Source: Sneathiella chinensis (GTDB lineage Bacteria > Pseudomonadota > Alphaproteobacteria > Sneathiellales > Sneathiellaceae). Taken from it: 64,000 bases of DNA. Below the pieces are notes generated by a model. That model was not told the DNA's origin. It worked only from the letters and a program-made list of their open reading frames with translations, and did not search any database. The stretch spans positions 434,001 through 498,000 of the forward strand of contig NZ_VNWN01000004.1 of assembly GCF_012720115.1 (NCBI RefSeq). The letters run 5' to 3'. Positions 10,760-20,152 of the stretch are shown piece by piece. Positions within the stretch are counted from its first letter, which is position 1; each line of letters starts with the position of its first letter. The position numbers and the translations under genes were made by a program.

Positions 10760-12055
10760 GTGACCAGCCAGAGCTCTAACCACGTTAAGTTTTTCAACAC
10801 CGATCTCAAGACGAATGACGCCGACGTCTTCAATGCGATGGAACAGGAACTGGGTCGTCAGCGGGACCAGATTGAACTGATCGCATCCGAGAATATCGTC
10901 AGCCCTGCTGTTCTTGCCGCCCAAGGGTCAGTTCTGACAAACAAGTATGCCGAAGGATATCCGGGGCGCCGCTACTATGGTGGCTGCGAATATGTGGACA
11001 TCGTCGAAAATCTTGCCATTGAGCGGGCCAAGAAACTGTTCGGTTGCGAATTTGCCAACGTTCAGCCGAACTCCGGCTCACAGGCCAACCAGGGCGCCTT
11101 CATGGCCATGATCCAGCCGGGTGATACCATTCTGGGGATGTCGCTGGCCGCTGGTGGTCACCTGACACATGGCGCCGCACCGAACCAGTCCGGTAAATGG
11201 TTCAATGCCGTTCAGTATGGTGTTCGCAAGGAAGATCATCTGGTCGATTTTGACGAGGTTCGCAAGCTGGCGCAGGAACATAAGCCGAAGCTGATTGTTG
11301 CCGGTGGGTCCGCCTATCCGCGTCATCTGGACTTTGCCAAGTTCCGGGAAATTGCCGACGAAGTTGGCGCCTTCCTGATGGTTGATATGGCGCATTTCGC
11401 CGGTCTGGTTGCCGCCGGTGTTCACCCGAGCCCGTTCCCGCACGCCGATGTGGTTACCACAACAACCCACAAAACCCTGCGCGGTCCGCGCGGCGGCATG
11501 ATCCTCACCAATAACGAGGCGCTGGCCAAGAAGATCAACTCTGCCATCTTCCCGGGCATTCAGGGCGGCCCCCTGATGCACGTGATTGCCGGTAAGGCCG
11601 TTGCCTTTGGCGAAGCCCTGACACCGGAATTCAAGCAGTATGCGGCGGCAGTGGTTGAAAATGCGAACGCCCTTGCCAGCACACTGGTCGGGCATGGTCT
11701 GGATATCGTATCCGGCGGTACGGATACCCACGTTCTGCTGGTTGACCTGCGGCCCAAGAAGCTGACCGGTAACGTTGCCGAACGGGCGCTGGAAAATGCC
11801 AACATCACCTGCAACAAGAACGGTATTCCGTTCGACCCGGAAAAGCCGATGGTGACATCTGGGGTCCGTCTTGGATCGCCTGCTGCAACAACCCGTGGCT
11901 TTGGCCGCGAGGAGTTCGTGAAAGTTGGTGACCTGATCGCCGAAGTTCTTGACGGACTGGCCGCAAACCCAGAGGATAACAGTGCGGTAGAGGCGAAGGT
12001 GCGGGCCGATGTCAAGGAGTTGTGTGCGCAATTCCCGCTCTACCCGGCAATCTGA
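10760..12055 (+). CDS. glyA: serine hydroxymethyltransferase
   Basis: Interconverts serine and glycine with tetrahydrofolate, the main source of one-carbon units. The 431-residue PLP enzyme shows the complete family pattern: [42 protein letters not shown], and the PLP lysine K238 in [16 protein letters not shown]. There is no in-frame ATG at the right place; a GTG at 10760 has GGAG 7 nt upstream and gives the usual N-terminus. It is the first gene of the block with nrdR, the riboflavin genes, nusB and thiL, an arrangement typical of alphaproteobacteria. Confidence 0.96.
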   Translation: MTSQSSNHVKFFNTDLKTNDADVFNAMEQELGRQRDQIELIASENIVSPAVLAAQGSVLTNKYAEGYPGRRYYGGCEYVDIVENLAIERAKKLFGCEFANVQPNSGSQANQGAFMAMIQPGDTILGMSLAAGGHLTHGAAPNQSGKWFNAVQYGVRKEDHLVDFDEVRKLAQEHKPKLIVAGGSAYPRHLDFAKFREIADEVGAFLMVDMAHFAGLVAAGVHPSPFPHADVVTTTTHKTLRGPRGGMILTNNEALAKKINSAIFPGIQGGPLMHVIAGKAVAFGEALTPEFKQYAAAVVENANALASTLVGHGLDIVSGGTDTHVLLVDLRPKKLTGNVAERALENANITCNKNGIPFDPEKPMVTSGVRLGSPAATTRGFGREEFVKVGDLIAEVLDGLAANPEDNSAVEAKVRADVKELCAQFPLYPAI

Positions 12056-12067
12056 TAGGGACGGGAC

Positions 12068-12095
12068 GTCGGCGCCGCCCGGTGTTGGCGCCGAC
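12068..12095 (+). other. intercistronic hairpin glyA-nrdR
   Basis: A perfect 9-bp stem (GTCGGCGCC / GGCGCCGAC) with a 10-nt loop and no T-run. It may trim or stabilise glyA mRNA and lower readthrough into nrdR. Confidence 0.55.
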
Positions 12096-12113
12096 CTATT
12101 GAGGAGTTAGGAT

Positions 12114-12575
12114 ATGCGTTGCCCATTTTGTCACGGTGAGGAAACCCAGGTAAAGGACAGCCGTCCGACGGAAGACAATACGGCCATTCGTCGGCGTCGT
12201 GTCTGTACGGGGTGTGGCGGTCGCTTCACCACGTTTGAACGGGTTCAGCTTCGTGAACTGACCGTGGTCAAGAAAAATGGGCAGCGAATTCCCTTTGAAC
12301 GGGACAAGCTGGAGCGGTCGGTGATGATCGCCACCCGCAAGCGTCCTGTTGACCAGGAAAAGGTGGACCGGATGATCAACGGGATTGTCCGCCAGCTTGA
12401 AAGCAGTGGTGAACAGGAAATCCCGTCGGATAAAATCGGCGAACTGGTGATGGAAGGGTTGGAAAACCTCGACAGTGTCGCCTATGTGCGCTTTGCCTCG
12501 GTCTACCGGGACTTCCGCGAGGCAAAGGATTTCGAGAAATTTATTGGTGAACTCAGCAGTGGCGTCACCTCCTGA
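12114..12575 (+). CDS. nrdR: ribonucleotide reductase transcriptional repressor
   Basis: A 153-residue repressor that binds NrdR boxes upstream of ribonucleotide reductase genes and senses ATP/dATP. The N-terminal zinc ribbon has C3, C6, C31 and C34, with the DNA-contacting RRRRVC between them; residues about 49-139 form the ATP-cone ([20 protein letters not shown]). It starts at ATG 12114 behind GGAG. It overlaps the start of ribD, consistent with translational coupling. I saw no obvious NrdR box in this window. Confidence 0.96.
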   Translation: MRCPFCHGEETQVKDSRPTEDNTAIRRRRVCTGCGGRFTTFERVQLRELTVVKKNGQRIPFERDKLERSVMIATRKRPVDQEKVDRMINGIVRQLESSGEQEIPSDKIGELVMEGLENLDSVAYVRFASVYRDFREAKDFEKFIGELSSGVTS

Positions 12576-13680
12576 CCATACCGTCGTTGATGCGGAATTC
12601 ATGGCGCTTGCGCTTCGTCTGGCCCGGCGGGGCCTTGGACGCGTGGCGCCCAATCCGGCTGTTGGCTGTGTGATCGTTCGGGACGGGGTTGTGGTTGGCC
12701 GGGGCTGGACCCAACCGGGTGGTCGCCCCCATGCCGAAGTGGGGGCGCTGGCCGCTGCCGGGGAACAGGCCCGGGGCGCCACGGCCTATGTGACGCTGGA
12801 GCCTTGTTCCCATCACGGAAAAACACCGCCTTGTTGTGATGCCCTGATTGATGCCGGTGTGGCGCGGGTGGTCGTGGCGGTTCAGGACCCGGATGGCCGG
12901 GTCAACGGACAGGGGCTGGCGCGGCTGAAACAGGCCGGGATCACCGTCACAACCGGCCTTTGCGAGACTGAGGCCCGGACCCTCAATGAAGGGTTCATGT
13001 TGGCCAAGACAGCGGGTCGGCCCGTGGTTACCCTGAAAATGGCCACCTCGCTGGATGGCAAGATCGCCACCAAAACCGGTAACAGTAAATGGATTACAGG
13101 CGATGCCGCCCGCCGCTACGGACATCTGTTGCGGGCCAGTCATGACGCCATCATGGTCGGGGTGGGAACGGCCCTTGCGGATAATCCGTCCCTGACCTGC
13201 CGGATTGACGGGCTTTTGGACCGCTCGCCGGTTCGAATTGTCGCCGATACCCGGTTGAGCCTGCCCCTGACCAGTGAACTGGTTAAAACCGCAAGGCAGG
13301 TTCCCGTGTGGATCGTGACCGTTCCCGGCAATGACCCGGACCGCCTTGAAGCGTTTCGCGATCTTGGGGTTGAAATTATCGAGGTCAAGCCATCGGAAAG
13401 CGGTTTTGCCCATATGAAAACGGCCCTTGATGTGCTGGCCCAGCGCGGAATTACGCGTTTGCTGGTCGAAGGTGGTTCCCATCTTCAGGCATCATTGGTA
13501 AAAGAACATTTGGCCGACTACCTGATGTGGTTCAGGGCGGCAAAGATCATTGGAGGGGACGGTATTTCCGCGCTTCAGTCCATTGGGCTGACAAATGTCG
13601 GATTGGCGCCTTCTCTGGAATTACTGGAGACCCGTCGGGTGGGCGGGGATCAACTGGAAAAATACCTTCTTCGGAAATAG
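12559..13680 (+). CDS. ribD: bifunctional diaminohydroxyphosphoribosylaminopyrimidine deaminase / 5-amino-6-(5-phosphoribosylamino)uracil reductase
   Basis: Performs the second and third steps of riboflavin synthesis. The N-terminal deaminase domain carries the zinc ligands H58 (HAE), C83 and C92 (PC-x8-C). The C-terminal reductase starts near [16 protein letters not shown], and [13 protein letters not shown] is the NADPH/substrate site. Length is 373 residues. No ATG fits; the GTG at 12559 lies inside the nrdR end (17-nt overlap) with GGTGA upstream and gives a start about 14 residues before the conserved MALALRLA. An internal ATG at 12601 would cut into the first helix. Confidence 0.93.
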   Translation: MASPPDHTVVDAEFMALALRLARRGLGRVAPNPAVGCVIVRDGVVVGRGWTQPGGRPHAEVGALAAAGEQARGATAYVTLEPCSHHGKTPPCCDALIDAGVARVVVAVQDPDGRVNGQGLARLKQAGITVTTGLCETEARTLNEGFMLAKTAGRPVVTLKMATSLDGKIATKTGNSKWITGDAARRYGHLLRASHDAIMVGVGTALADNPSLTCRIDGLLDRSPVRIVADTRLSLPLTSELVKTARQVPVWIVTVPGNDPDRLEAFRDLGVEIIEVKPSESGFAHMKTALDVLAQRGITRLLVEGGSHLQASLVKEHLADYLMWFRAAKIIGGDGISALQSIGLTNVGLAPSLELLETRRVGGDQLEKYLLRK

Positions 13681-13686
13681 GCGACC

Positions 13687-14283
13687 ATGTTCACGGGAAT
13701 AATAACGGATGTTGGCACGATTGATGCCATCGAAAAAAGCGGTGACACGCGTATCACGGTCAAGACAAGCTTCGATACTGATGATATCGAAATCGGGGCG
13801 TCCATTGCCTGTTCCGGGCCGTGCCTGACTGTTGTCGACAAGGGCGATGACTGGTTCGCGGTCGAGGCGTCTGACGAAACCCTGTCCTGCACCAACCTGA
13901 ACGGCTGGGCTGTCGGCACGCCTGTCAATCTGGAACGCGCCCTGAAACTGGGTGACGAGCTTGGCGGGCATGTTGTCACCGGGCATGTGGATGCGGTGAT
14001 TACCCTGAAATCCATCGAGACAATCGGGGATTCCACCAAGCTGACCTTGTCGCTGCCCGCCGATTATGCGGCTTTTGTGGCGGCCAAGGGCTCGGTGACA
14101 CTGGACGGCATTTCACTGACCGTCAACGAGGTGGGGGATGACTTCTTTACCGTCAATATTATCTCTCATACCAAGGCCCACACAACTTTCCGGACTGTGC
14201 AGGAAGGCCAGAGGATCAATTTCGAAATCGATGTGCTGGCGCGGTATGTGGCACGGATGACCGAGGTGCAAAACAAGAAATGA
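13687..14283 (+). CDS. ribE: riboflavin synthase, alpha subunit
   Basis: Dismutates two 6,7-dimethyl-8-ribityllumazine molecules to riboflavin. It starts with the family signature MFTGIITDVGTI, and the 198 residues form two homologous lumazine-binding beta barrels, repeat 2 beginning near GGHVVTGHVDAV. LTVNEVGDDFFTVNIISHT is the conserved end of repeat 2. It is 6 nt from ribD and overlaps the next gene by 4 nt (ATGA). Confidence 0.95.
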   Translation: MFTGIITDVGTIDAIEKSGDTRITVKTSFDTDDIEIGASIACSGPCLTVVDKGDDWFAVEASDETLSCTNLNGWAVGTPVNLERALKLGDELGGHVVTGHVDAVITLKSIETIGDSTKLTLSLPADYAAFVAAKGSVTLDGISLTVNEVGDDFFTVNIISHTKAHTTFRTVQEGQRINFEIDVLARYVARMTEVQNKK

Positions 14284-15398
14284 GCGACAGCTATAAACAA
14301 TACCTCTCTCCGATCGAGGATATTCTGGATGATGCCCGCAATGGCAAGATGATCATTCTTGTGGATGCGGAAGATCGCGAAAATGAAGGGGATCTGGTGA
14401 TCCCGGCCCAGATGGCGACCCCGGACGTTATCAATTTCATGGCGAAATACGGGCGCGGCCTGATCTGTCTGACCATGACGGAAGAGCGGATCAACGAATT
14501 GGAACTGCCGCTGATGGCGCAGTCCAATGCCTCCCGCCTGCACACCAACTTCACCGTCTCCATCGAGGCGCGGGAAGGGGTGACAACGGGTATTTCCGCT
14601 GCCGACCGGGCGCATACCATCTCTGTCGCCATCGACCATTCAAAAGGCGCGCAGGATATTGTCAGTCCGGGGCATGTGTTCCCGCTGGTCGCCCGCGAAG
14701 GCGGTGTATTGCGCCGCACCGGCCATACAGAAGCCGCCGTTGATATTGCGCGGCTGGCCGGCCTGATGCCGTATGGTGTCATCTGCGAAATCATGAACGA
14801 TGACGGGACCATGGCCCGTCTGCCCGATCTGGTCGAGTTTGCAAAAACGCATGGCTTGAAAGTCGGAACCATTGCCGACCTGATCGCCTATCGCCGCCGT
14901 CATGACAGCCTGATCACGCGGGAAGTGGAAACCGACATTTCCAGTAAATATGGCGGTGACTGGAAGATGATTGTGTTTTCCAACAAACCGGAATATGCAG
15001 AGCATGTGGCGCTGGTCAAAGGGGACATTACCGCTGACGAGCCAGCATTGGTCAGAATGCATGCCCTGAACCTGCTGGGCGATGTTCTGGGGGAAAGCGA
15101 CGAGCACCCGGACATGCTGCATGACGCGATGGAGCAGATCAACGAGGCAGGCAAGGGTGTTGTGGTCCTGATCCGCGAGCCGCGCCCGATGGCCTTGTCC
15201 GATCGGGTTCGCAAGAAGCTGGGCAAGCCGGTCAAGGAAAACCCGGACCTGCGCGACTATGGTATCGGGGCGCAGATTCTACTGGATCTTGGCGTTCGGG
15301 AAATGGTCCTGCTGTCCAATACGGAGCGGCATATTATCGGCCTGGAAGGCTATAGTCTGAAGATCGTGGAAACCCGGCCGATCACGGCAAAAGGATAA
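14280..15398 (+). CDS. ribB: 3,4-dihydroxy-2-butanone 4-phosphate synthase with degenerate GTP cyclohydrolase II-like domain (RibBX type)
   Basis: The N-terminal domain (about 1-205) makes the four-carbon riboflavin precursor from ribulose 5-phosphate: EDRENEGD at 31-38 and the HTEAAVD segment are intact. The C-terminal domain (about 206-372) is homologous to GTP cyclohydrolase II, but the zinc-site segment, normally HSECLTGD followed by RCDCG, reads MHALNLLGD then ESDEHPDM at 260-279: all three metal cysteines are gone. This matches the proteobacterial variant called RibBX, whose second domain is not an active cyclohydrolase, so a genuine ribA must lie elsewhere. It overlaps ribE by 4 nt and is 4 nt from ribH. 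Confidence 0.92.
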   Translation: MSDSYKQYLSPIEDILDDARNGKMIILVDAEDRENEGDLVIPAQMATPDVINFMAKYGRGLICLTMTEERINELELPLMAQSNASRLHTNFTVSIEAREGVTTGISAADRAHTISVAIDHSKGAQDIVSPGHVFPLVAREGGVLRRTGHTEAAVDIARLAGLMPYGVICEIMNDDGTMARLPDLVEFAKTHGLKVGTIADLIAYRRRHDSLITREVETDISSKYGGDWKMIVFSNKPEYAEHVALVKGDITADEPALVRMHALNLLGDVLGESDEHPDMLHDAMEQINEAGKGVVVLIREPRPMALSDRVRKKLGKPVKENPDLRDYGIGAQILLDLGVREMVLLSNTERHIIGLEGYSLKIVETRPITAKG

Positions 15399-15402
15399 GA
15401 GT

Positions 15403-15867
15403 ATGAGTGACAATATTCATGTATTGATCGTGGAGGCGGATTTCTACCGCGATATTTCTGATGCTCTGCTGGACGGGGCGAAGACGGTTCTGGACGGGGT
15501 GGATGCCACCTATGAAATCGTTCGGGTTCCGGGCTGTCTGGAAATTCCGGCGGCGGTTCGCTATGCGGTCAAGTCCATGGAATTCATGGGCGGACGGCGC
15601 CGGTTTGATGCCTATGTGGCGCTCGGCTGTGTGATCCGCGGTGAGACCTCCCACTATGACACGGTTTCCGAGGAAAGCGCCCGCGGCCTTCTGGACCTGT
15701 CCACTGAATTCTGCCTTGCCCTTGGAAACGGGATCATTACCTGTGAGAACGAGGCTCAGGCCTGGGCACGTGCCCGCAAGGAAGAAAAAGACAAGGGCGG
15801 CGCTGCGGCGCAGGCGGCCCTTGACATGTTGTCAGTTAAAGAACATTTCGGACTATTCCCACGATGA
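15403..15867 (+). CDS. ribH: 6,7-dimethyl-8-ribityllumazine synthase
   Basis: Condenses the RibB and RibD products into lumazine, the penultimate riboflavin step. The 154-residue protein has the phosphate-binding and substrate loops ALGCVIRGETSHYD, with the catalytic His in SHYD, and RVPGCLEIP in place of the more common VPGAFEIP. The late block NGIITCENEAQAWARA differs slightly from the standard GVLT-ENEEQA form but keeps the key acidic and Asn residues. It overlaps nusB by 4 nt. Confidence 0.94.
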   Translation: MSDNIHVLIVEADFYRDISDALLDGAKTVLDGVDATYEIVRVPGCLEIPAAVRYAVKSMEFMGGRRRFDAYVALGCVIRGETSHYDTVSEESARGLLDLSTEFCLALGNGIITCENEAQAWARARKEEKDKGGAAAQAALDMLSVKEHFGLFPR

Positions 15868-16343
15868 CAAGCAAATCCGATAAGCGCGGTGACAAGCACA
15901 GCCGGCGGCGGCTGGCCCGGTTGAACGCGGTTCAGGCCTTCTACCAGATGGGGTTGGAGCAAAAATCCCCCCACGAGGTCGTTTCCGAGTTTGAGACTCA
16001 CCGCCTTGGTGCCGAGATAGACGGTGTCCAGTTCAAGGATACGGACAAGACGTTTTTCCGTGATCTGGTGATCGGTGCATCGGAACGACAGGGTGAGATT
16101 GATGCCGCCATTTCCGCCGTTCTGGACAAGGACCGGAAGCTGGAGCGGCTGGAACTGGTGTTGCAGGCCCTGCTGCGTGTTTCCACCTATGAACTGATGG
16201 CGCGGATTGATTTCCCGGCCAAGGTGGTCATCGCCGAATATGTGGGATTGGCCCGCTCCTTCTTTGGGGGGAACGAACCGTCCTTCGTCAATGGTGTTCT
16301 GGATCGGCTCGCCCGCGATATGCGTTCTGCCGAATTCGAATAA
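15864..16343 (+). CDS. nusB: transcription antitermination factor NusB
   Basis: An RNA-binding component of the Nus complex that, with NusE (S10), binds boxA of rRNA leaders. The all-helical 159-residue protein opens with a basic extension and the family start RRLARLNAVQAFYQMGLE; the end ELMARIDFPAKVVIAEYVGLARSFFGGNEPSFVNGVLDRLAR is diagnostic. Position after ribH and before thiL is the standard arrangement. It abuts thiL with no gap. Confidence 0.95.
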   Translation: MTSKSDKRGDKHSRRRLARLNAVQAFYQMGLEQKSPHEVVSEFETHRLGAEIDGVQFKDTDKTFFRDLVIGASERQGEIDAAISAVLDKDRKLERLELVLQALLRVSTYELMARIDFPAKVVIAEYVGLARSFFGGNEPSFVNGVLDRLARDMRSAEFE

Positions 16344-17342
16344 ATGACCAAAACCGGCTCAACATCCGGCGAGTTTGACATTATCCGTCAGGCCTTTGCG
16401 CCTCTGGCATCCGCGATGCCAGGGGCGCTTGACTTGTTGGATGATGCCGCGCTTCTGGATGTGCCGGCAGGGGAGCAGCTGGTCCTGACAAAGGATGCGC
16501 TGGTTGCGGGCGTTCATTTTCTGGAAACGGACGCCCCCGACCTTGTGGCGCGAAAATTGTTGCGAACCAATTTGTCCGACCTTGCAGCCATGGGCGCAGC
16601 GCCCGCCGGATATTTGCTGGCAACAGCATGGAGCCCGGATTGCGACGATGCGTGGATACAGCGCTTTGCCGACGGGCTGCGGCAGGATCAGGAAGAATTT
16701 GGGATTGCCCTGCTGGGCGGCGATACGGTCAAGACACCGGGCCCGAAAACCTTCACCCTGACAGCCCTCGGCCGGGTGCCACGCGGAACGGCGCTGCGGC
16801 GCGGCGGGGCGACTGCCGGCGAGACGGTTTATGTTTCCGGTACCATAGGGGACGGGTTTTTGGGGCTGATGTCCCTGACGGGCAAGCTGCCGGCAGGTGC
16901 GGTTTCGAAAACCGATGCGGAATATCTGGAAGGCCGGTATCATCTGCCCCGCCCTCGTCTGGCACTGGGCCAAAGGTTGCGGAATGTTGCATCGGCCTGT
17001 CTGGATGTGTCGGATGGTCTGGTCGCGGATCTTGGGCATCTTTCGGAGGTGTCCGGTGTGGGGATCAATCTGTATCTGGATCAGGTGCCCTTGTCGGATG
17101 CGGCAAGACCCCTGACAGAAGCAGACCCTGCCTTGGTTGCCCGTCTGGTCACCGGCGGGGATGATTATGAACTGGCCTTTACAGCCCCTGCAGACTTGGC
17201 GGGGGAGATAGAGGCGATATCTTCTGAACTGAACCTTTCGATCACGGCCGTTGGCACGGTGGTGGAGGGGGCCGGGGTCAGGGGGTTTGACAAATCCGGT
17301 GCGGAAGTGGTTTTTGACCGCGCCGGCTGGACACATTTTTAG
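16344..17342 (+). CDS. thiL: thiamine-monophosphate kinase
   Basis: Phosphorylates thiamine monophosphate to thiamine pyrophosphate with ATP. The 332-residue protein of the PurM/ThiL fold begins GEFDIIRQAFAPLAS and contains DDAALLDVPAGEQLVLTKDALVAGVHF (Mg/ATP site), RTNLSDLAAMGA, GGDTVKTPG, CLDVSDGLVADLGHL and TGGDDYELAFT. The start codon follows directly on the nusB stop. It is the last gene of the rib-nusB-thiL operon; I see no strong intrinsic terminator right after it, only a long-range inverted repeat (AAAAAGCGG 17354-17362 with CCGCTTTTT 17419-17427). Confidence 0.95.
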   Translation: MTKTGSTSGEFDIIRQAFAPLASAMPGALDLLDDAALLDVPAGEQLVLTKDALVAGVHFLETDAPDLVARKLLRTNLSDLAAMGAAPAGYLLATAWSPDCDDAWIQRFADGLRQDQEEFGIALLGGDTVKTPGPKTFTLTALGRVPRGTALRRGGATAGETVYVSGTIGDGFLGLMSLTGKLPAGAVSKTDAEYLEGRYHLPRPRLALGQRLRNVASACLDVSDGLVADLGHLSEVSGVGINLYLDQVPLSDAARPLTEADPALVARLVTGGDDYELAFTAPADLAGEIEAISSELNLSITAVGTVVEGAGVRGFDKSGAEVVFDRAGWTHF

Positions 17343-17467
17343 GGGGTATTTGGAAAAAGCGGTTTATGCCTTCCTTATATGCATGCGAGGTATGCGTATC
17401 TGACAATTGTTCTGGGCGCCGCTTTTTGGAAAAATCCCCTCTTCGATCCATCGTGTGGGAGAGCTAT

Positions 17468-18028
17468 ATGCTGGCAATGCAGTATTCAGTCCGTTTGCCC
17501 GAAGATTTCGATGATGCCCGGGTCCATGATCGTGTATCCGCCCGCGGCCCCATGTTCGAAGGGTATCCCGGCCTGACATACAAGTTTTATTTGTATGATG
17601 CCGAAGAGCATATCTATGCTCCGCTGTATATTTGGGAAAATGCCCAGGCCGCACAAAGTTTTCTGATGAACAACCTGTTTGGGGATGTGGTTCAGGATTT
17701 TGGCCGCCCTCGGGTTAGAAGCTGGCAGATTCTTGAATTCGGTTATAAAGGGGCTGATGTGGAGCCGCGCTTCATGATGTCCGAAATCGACAAGGTCCAG
17801 TGTCAGAAACCGCTTCGCGACCTGAAAGAGCGGGAAAGCTGTACGCATCAGGAAATGATGAAACATGAAGAACTGGTGGCCCATATGGTCCTTTTGGACC
17901 CGGACCGCTGGGAAATTTCACGTTTCAGCCTCTGGACGTCAGAGGACAAGGCCGTTTCTTCAAAGGCCGATTGTGTCTGTCGGTACGAAGTGCTGGAAGA
18001 AACCAAGCAGATCAGCGGAGCGGCGTAG
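17468..18028 (+). CDS. DUF4865 family protein
   Basis: A 186-residue protein beginning MLAMQYSVRLPEDFDD, then YPGLTYKFYLYDAEEHIYAPLYIWENAQAAQSFL and FGRPRVRSWQILEF, which match the DUF4865 pattern (a dimeric ferredoxin-like barrel of unknown role). The C-terminal 80 residues go beyond the core and include EVEPRFMMSEIDK-like linker and a Cys pair (CVCRYE). The ATG at 17468 is chosen for its GGGAGAG Shine-Dalgarno; the longer frame from 17366 lacks one. DUF4865 genes often sit near monooxygenases or LysR genes; none is here. Confidence 0.75.
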   Translation: MLAMQYSVRLPEDFDDARVHDRVSARGPMFEGYPGLTYKFYLYDAEEHIYAPLYIWENAQAAQSFLMNNLFGDVVQDFGRPRVRSWQILEFGYKGADVEPRFMMSEIDKVQCQKPLRDLKERESCTHQEMMKHEELVAHMVLLDPDRWEISRFSLWTSEDKAVSSKADCVCRYEVLEETKQISGAA

Positions 18029-18145
18029 GACGGGGAACCCTGTCCTGAGTCGCTTTTTCTGTTTTTGTGGCTGGTGTAAACCTTTCGGTAAATCTTGTGT
18101 GCAAAAGTCTGCCCAGGTGAAACAAGTACCAAGAGGTGGATGCGG

Positions 18146-18598
18146 ATGGCCCGGGAATGTTCAAGGCGCCTGTTCGGCAAGGTTATCGTGGCGGTCCTGA
18201 TGTCCGTTCTTGTTCTGGGGAATCCGGGACACAGCATGGCGGCCGGTTCCTCCGAAGAGGAAGAAAACGCGGAAGTCGGTCCCTTCTACTGGGAGATGGA
18301 GCCGCTGAGCATCCCGGTTCGGTCCAAAAGAAGCGGCCGGACCAAATACTATATGTTCATGACCTTGAGCATGGAATTCGCCGAACGGTCCCAGAAAGAA
18401 TACTCAGAGCGTCTGGCCCCCCGTATTCGCGACGCCTTCCTGATGGAGATGAACGGAACCGGTGCGGTACATGACGATCCGGCAAATGGGGTCAATCTGG
18501 CATTGGTCAAGTCCCGCCTGAAGAAACAGGCAGAAAAGGTTCTTGGGGGAAATGCCCCTACTGACATTCTCGTTGTCAGGGTGATAAAAGGTAGTTAG
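18146..18598 (+). CDS. FliL-like exported or membrane-anchored protein
   Basis: A 150-residue protein with a basic N-terminus and one hydrophobic segment (VIVAVLMSVLVLGN) ending at HSMAAG, so a signal peptide or anchor. The mature part has the FliL layout: PFYWEMEPLSIPVR, then YYMFMTLSMEFAERSQ, LAPRIRDAFLMEM, a helix LVKSRLKKQAEKVLG, and the final strand DILVVRVIKG. FliL stabilises the flagellar motor, but no flagellar gene is near, so this is a fold-level assignment. ATG 18146 is preferred: GAGGTGG lies 6 nt upstream, whereas an ATG two codons earlier overlaps it. Confidence 0.6.
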   Translation: MARECSRRLFGKVIVAVLMSVLVLGNPGHSMAAGSSEEEENAEVGPFYWEMEPLSIPVRSKRSGRTKYYMFMTLSMEFAERSQKEYSERLAPRIRDAFLMEMNGTGAVHDDPANGVNLALVKSRLKKQAEKVLGGNAPTDILVVRVIKGS

Positions 18599-18647
18599 GA
18601 GCGACCCTTTCTGTCCCTCCTTGTTCTGATTTAAAGGAGTGGCAGAC

Positions 18648-19853
18648 GTGAATAGCCGCCAAACAAAAATAAGTATTCTGCTCATGGCCGGGTGTCAGGC
18701 CATGATGACCAGCACCACATCGATCATGATCAGTTCCGCATCGCTTGTGGCGCTGCTGCTTCTTGGGGATGACAAGACCCTGGCGACCTTGCCGGTCACG
18801 GCCGTTGTGACGGGAACCGCCCTTGCCACCATTCCGGCCTCCCTGTTCATGAAGAAAGCCGGGCGGAAAGCCGGTTTCATTTTTGGCGCCCTGCTGGGGA
18901 TCATGGGTGCGGTGATCGCGTCGCTGTCGATCTATATGGGCAGCTTTATCGGCTTTACGCTGGGTGTTCTTCTGGTCGGTACCTACACCGCCTTTGGGAA
19001 CTATTACCGGTTTGCGGCCATTGATGTGGCAGGCCCTGCCTTCCGCAGCAAGGCGGTCTCCTATGTCATGGCAGGGGGATTGATCGCCGGTTTCCTGGGG
19101 CCGCAGATTGCCAGCCATAGCAAGGATCTGTTCCTGCCCTTTACCTATCTGGGGCCGTATCTTGCGATTATCCCGTTGGGACTGCTGGTTGTCCTGATGA
19201 TCAGTTTTGTGAAAATCCCGTCCCCCAAGATGGAAGAACAGGCCGCCGAAGCCCGGCCATTGCTGGAAATTATCAGCCAGCCGACGGCCGTTCTGGCGAT
19301 CCTGAGTGCCATGATCGGTTATGCGGGGATGAGTTTTGTCATGACGGCAACACCGCTGGCCATGATTGGCTGCGGGCTGACGCCGACCGACTCTTTCAAC
19401 GTGATCAGTTGGCATGTGGTGGCCATGTATGGCCCCAGTTTCTTTACCGGCTCCCTGATTGCCCGGTATGGGGAATTTAAAATCATCTTTATCGGGGCTG
19501 TTCTTGGCATGCTCTGTGTTGCCGTTGCGCTGTCCGGGCTGGCCATTTCCCATTTCTGGGTGGCGCTTGTCCTGCTTGGGGTGTCGTGGAACTTCATGTT
19601 CATTGGCGGGACAACCCTGCTGGCCACGACCTATCGGCCGTCAGAAACAGCCAAGGTGCAGGGCTTCAACGACTTCATGGTGTTTGGCACGGTGGCAACT
19701 GCCTCCCTGTCCGCAGGTATCCTGCAGCAGACCTTTGGTTGGGATGTGGTCAACATGACCGTTCTGCCGTTCTTCGCCGTTGTGGCCGGGATCGCCCTGT
19801 TCAAGATTTTCGGGCGCCGCCGGTCCGAGGTCATGGCGGAAGGGGCTGAATAA
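18648..19853 (+). CDS. MFS transporter
   Basis: A 401-residue protein with about twelve hydrophobic segments and the short basic loop FMKKAGRKAGF between segments 2 and 3, the place of the MFS GRxxGR motif. A cytoplasmic loop with KIPSPKMEEQAAEAR divides the two six-helix halves. Related uncharacterised proteobacterial MFS proteins are about this long. The substrate is unknown. No ATG fits; GTG 18648 has AAAGGAG at 8 nt, while a GTG at 18639 would overlap that site. It is followed by a strong terminator. Confidence 0.82.
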   Translation: MNSRQTKISILLMAGCQAMMTSTTSIMISSASLVALLLLGDDKTLATLPVTAVVTGTALATIPASLFMKKAGRKAGFIFGALLGIMGAVIASLSIYMGSFIGFTLGVLLVGTYTAFGNYYRFAAIDVAGPAFRSKAVSYVMAGGLIAGFLGPQIASHSKDLFLPFTYLGPYLAIIPLGLLVVLMISFVKIPSPKMEEQAAEARPLLEIISQPTAVLAILSAMIGYAGMSFVMTATPLAMIGCGLTPTDSFNVISWHVVAMYGPSFFTGSLIARYGEFKIIFIGAVLGMLCVAVALSGLAISHFWVALVLLGVSWNFMFIGGTTLLATTYRPSETAKVQGFNDFMVFGTVATASLSAGILQQTFGWDVVNMTVLPFFAVVAGIALFKIFGRRRSEVMAEGAE

Positions 19854-19877
19854 CCCCTTTTTCCAACGTGAAAAGAA

Positions 19878-19912
19878 AGCCGCAAATCCGCATCAGGGTT
19901 TGCGGCTTTTTT
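19878..19912 (+). terminator. intrinsic terminator after the MFS gene
   Basis: A 12-bp stem (AGCCGCAAATCC / GGGTTTGCGGCT, one G-T pair), a 6-nt loop, then T6. Confidence 0.92.
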
Positions 19913-20152
19913 CGTTTTGGAGGGTCGCTTTCTTTCGGGGGTTCTTTTTTATGAGGGTAAGTTAAAGTAATATATTCTCTTTTTAGGGGAGAAATTACAT
20001 TACAAATATATAAACTATGTTAGGGTAAGGGCGGGGAAGGAAGAAAACCTGGGGGTGCCTGACGTGACCTTTTATCCTGATCCGCCTTGTTTCCCATTGC
20101 GGGACCTTCCTCCGGGGGTGGTGGCGAATACGGCACAAATCGGGGAGGGAAA
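19913..20152. other. AT-rich intergenic region upstream of uspA
   Basis: This 240-bp stretch is clearly richer in A and T than its surroundings between about 19940 and 20030 and holds no gene. Two AGGGTAAG copies occur about 70 bp apart (near 19953 and 20023). It probably contains the promoter for the uspA-symporter pair, but I cannot pick -35/-10 boxes with confidence. Confidence 0.35.

Noticed and set aside
12559-13680. ATG at 12475 as ribD start
   Set aside because: It would add 28 residues read out of frame from nrdR with no counterpart in RibD; GTG 12559 fits the family start.
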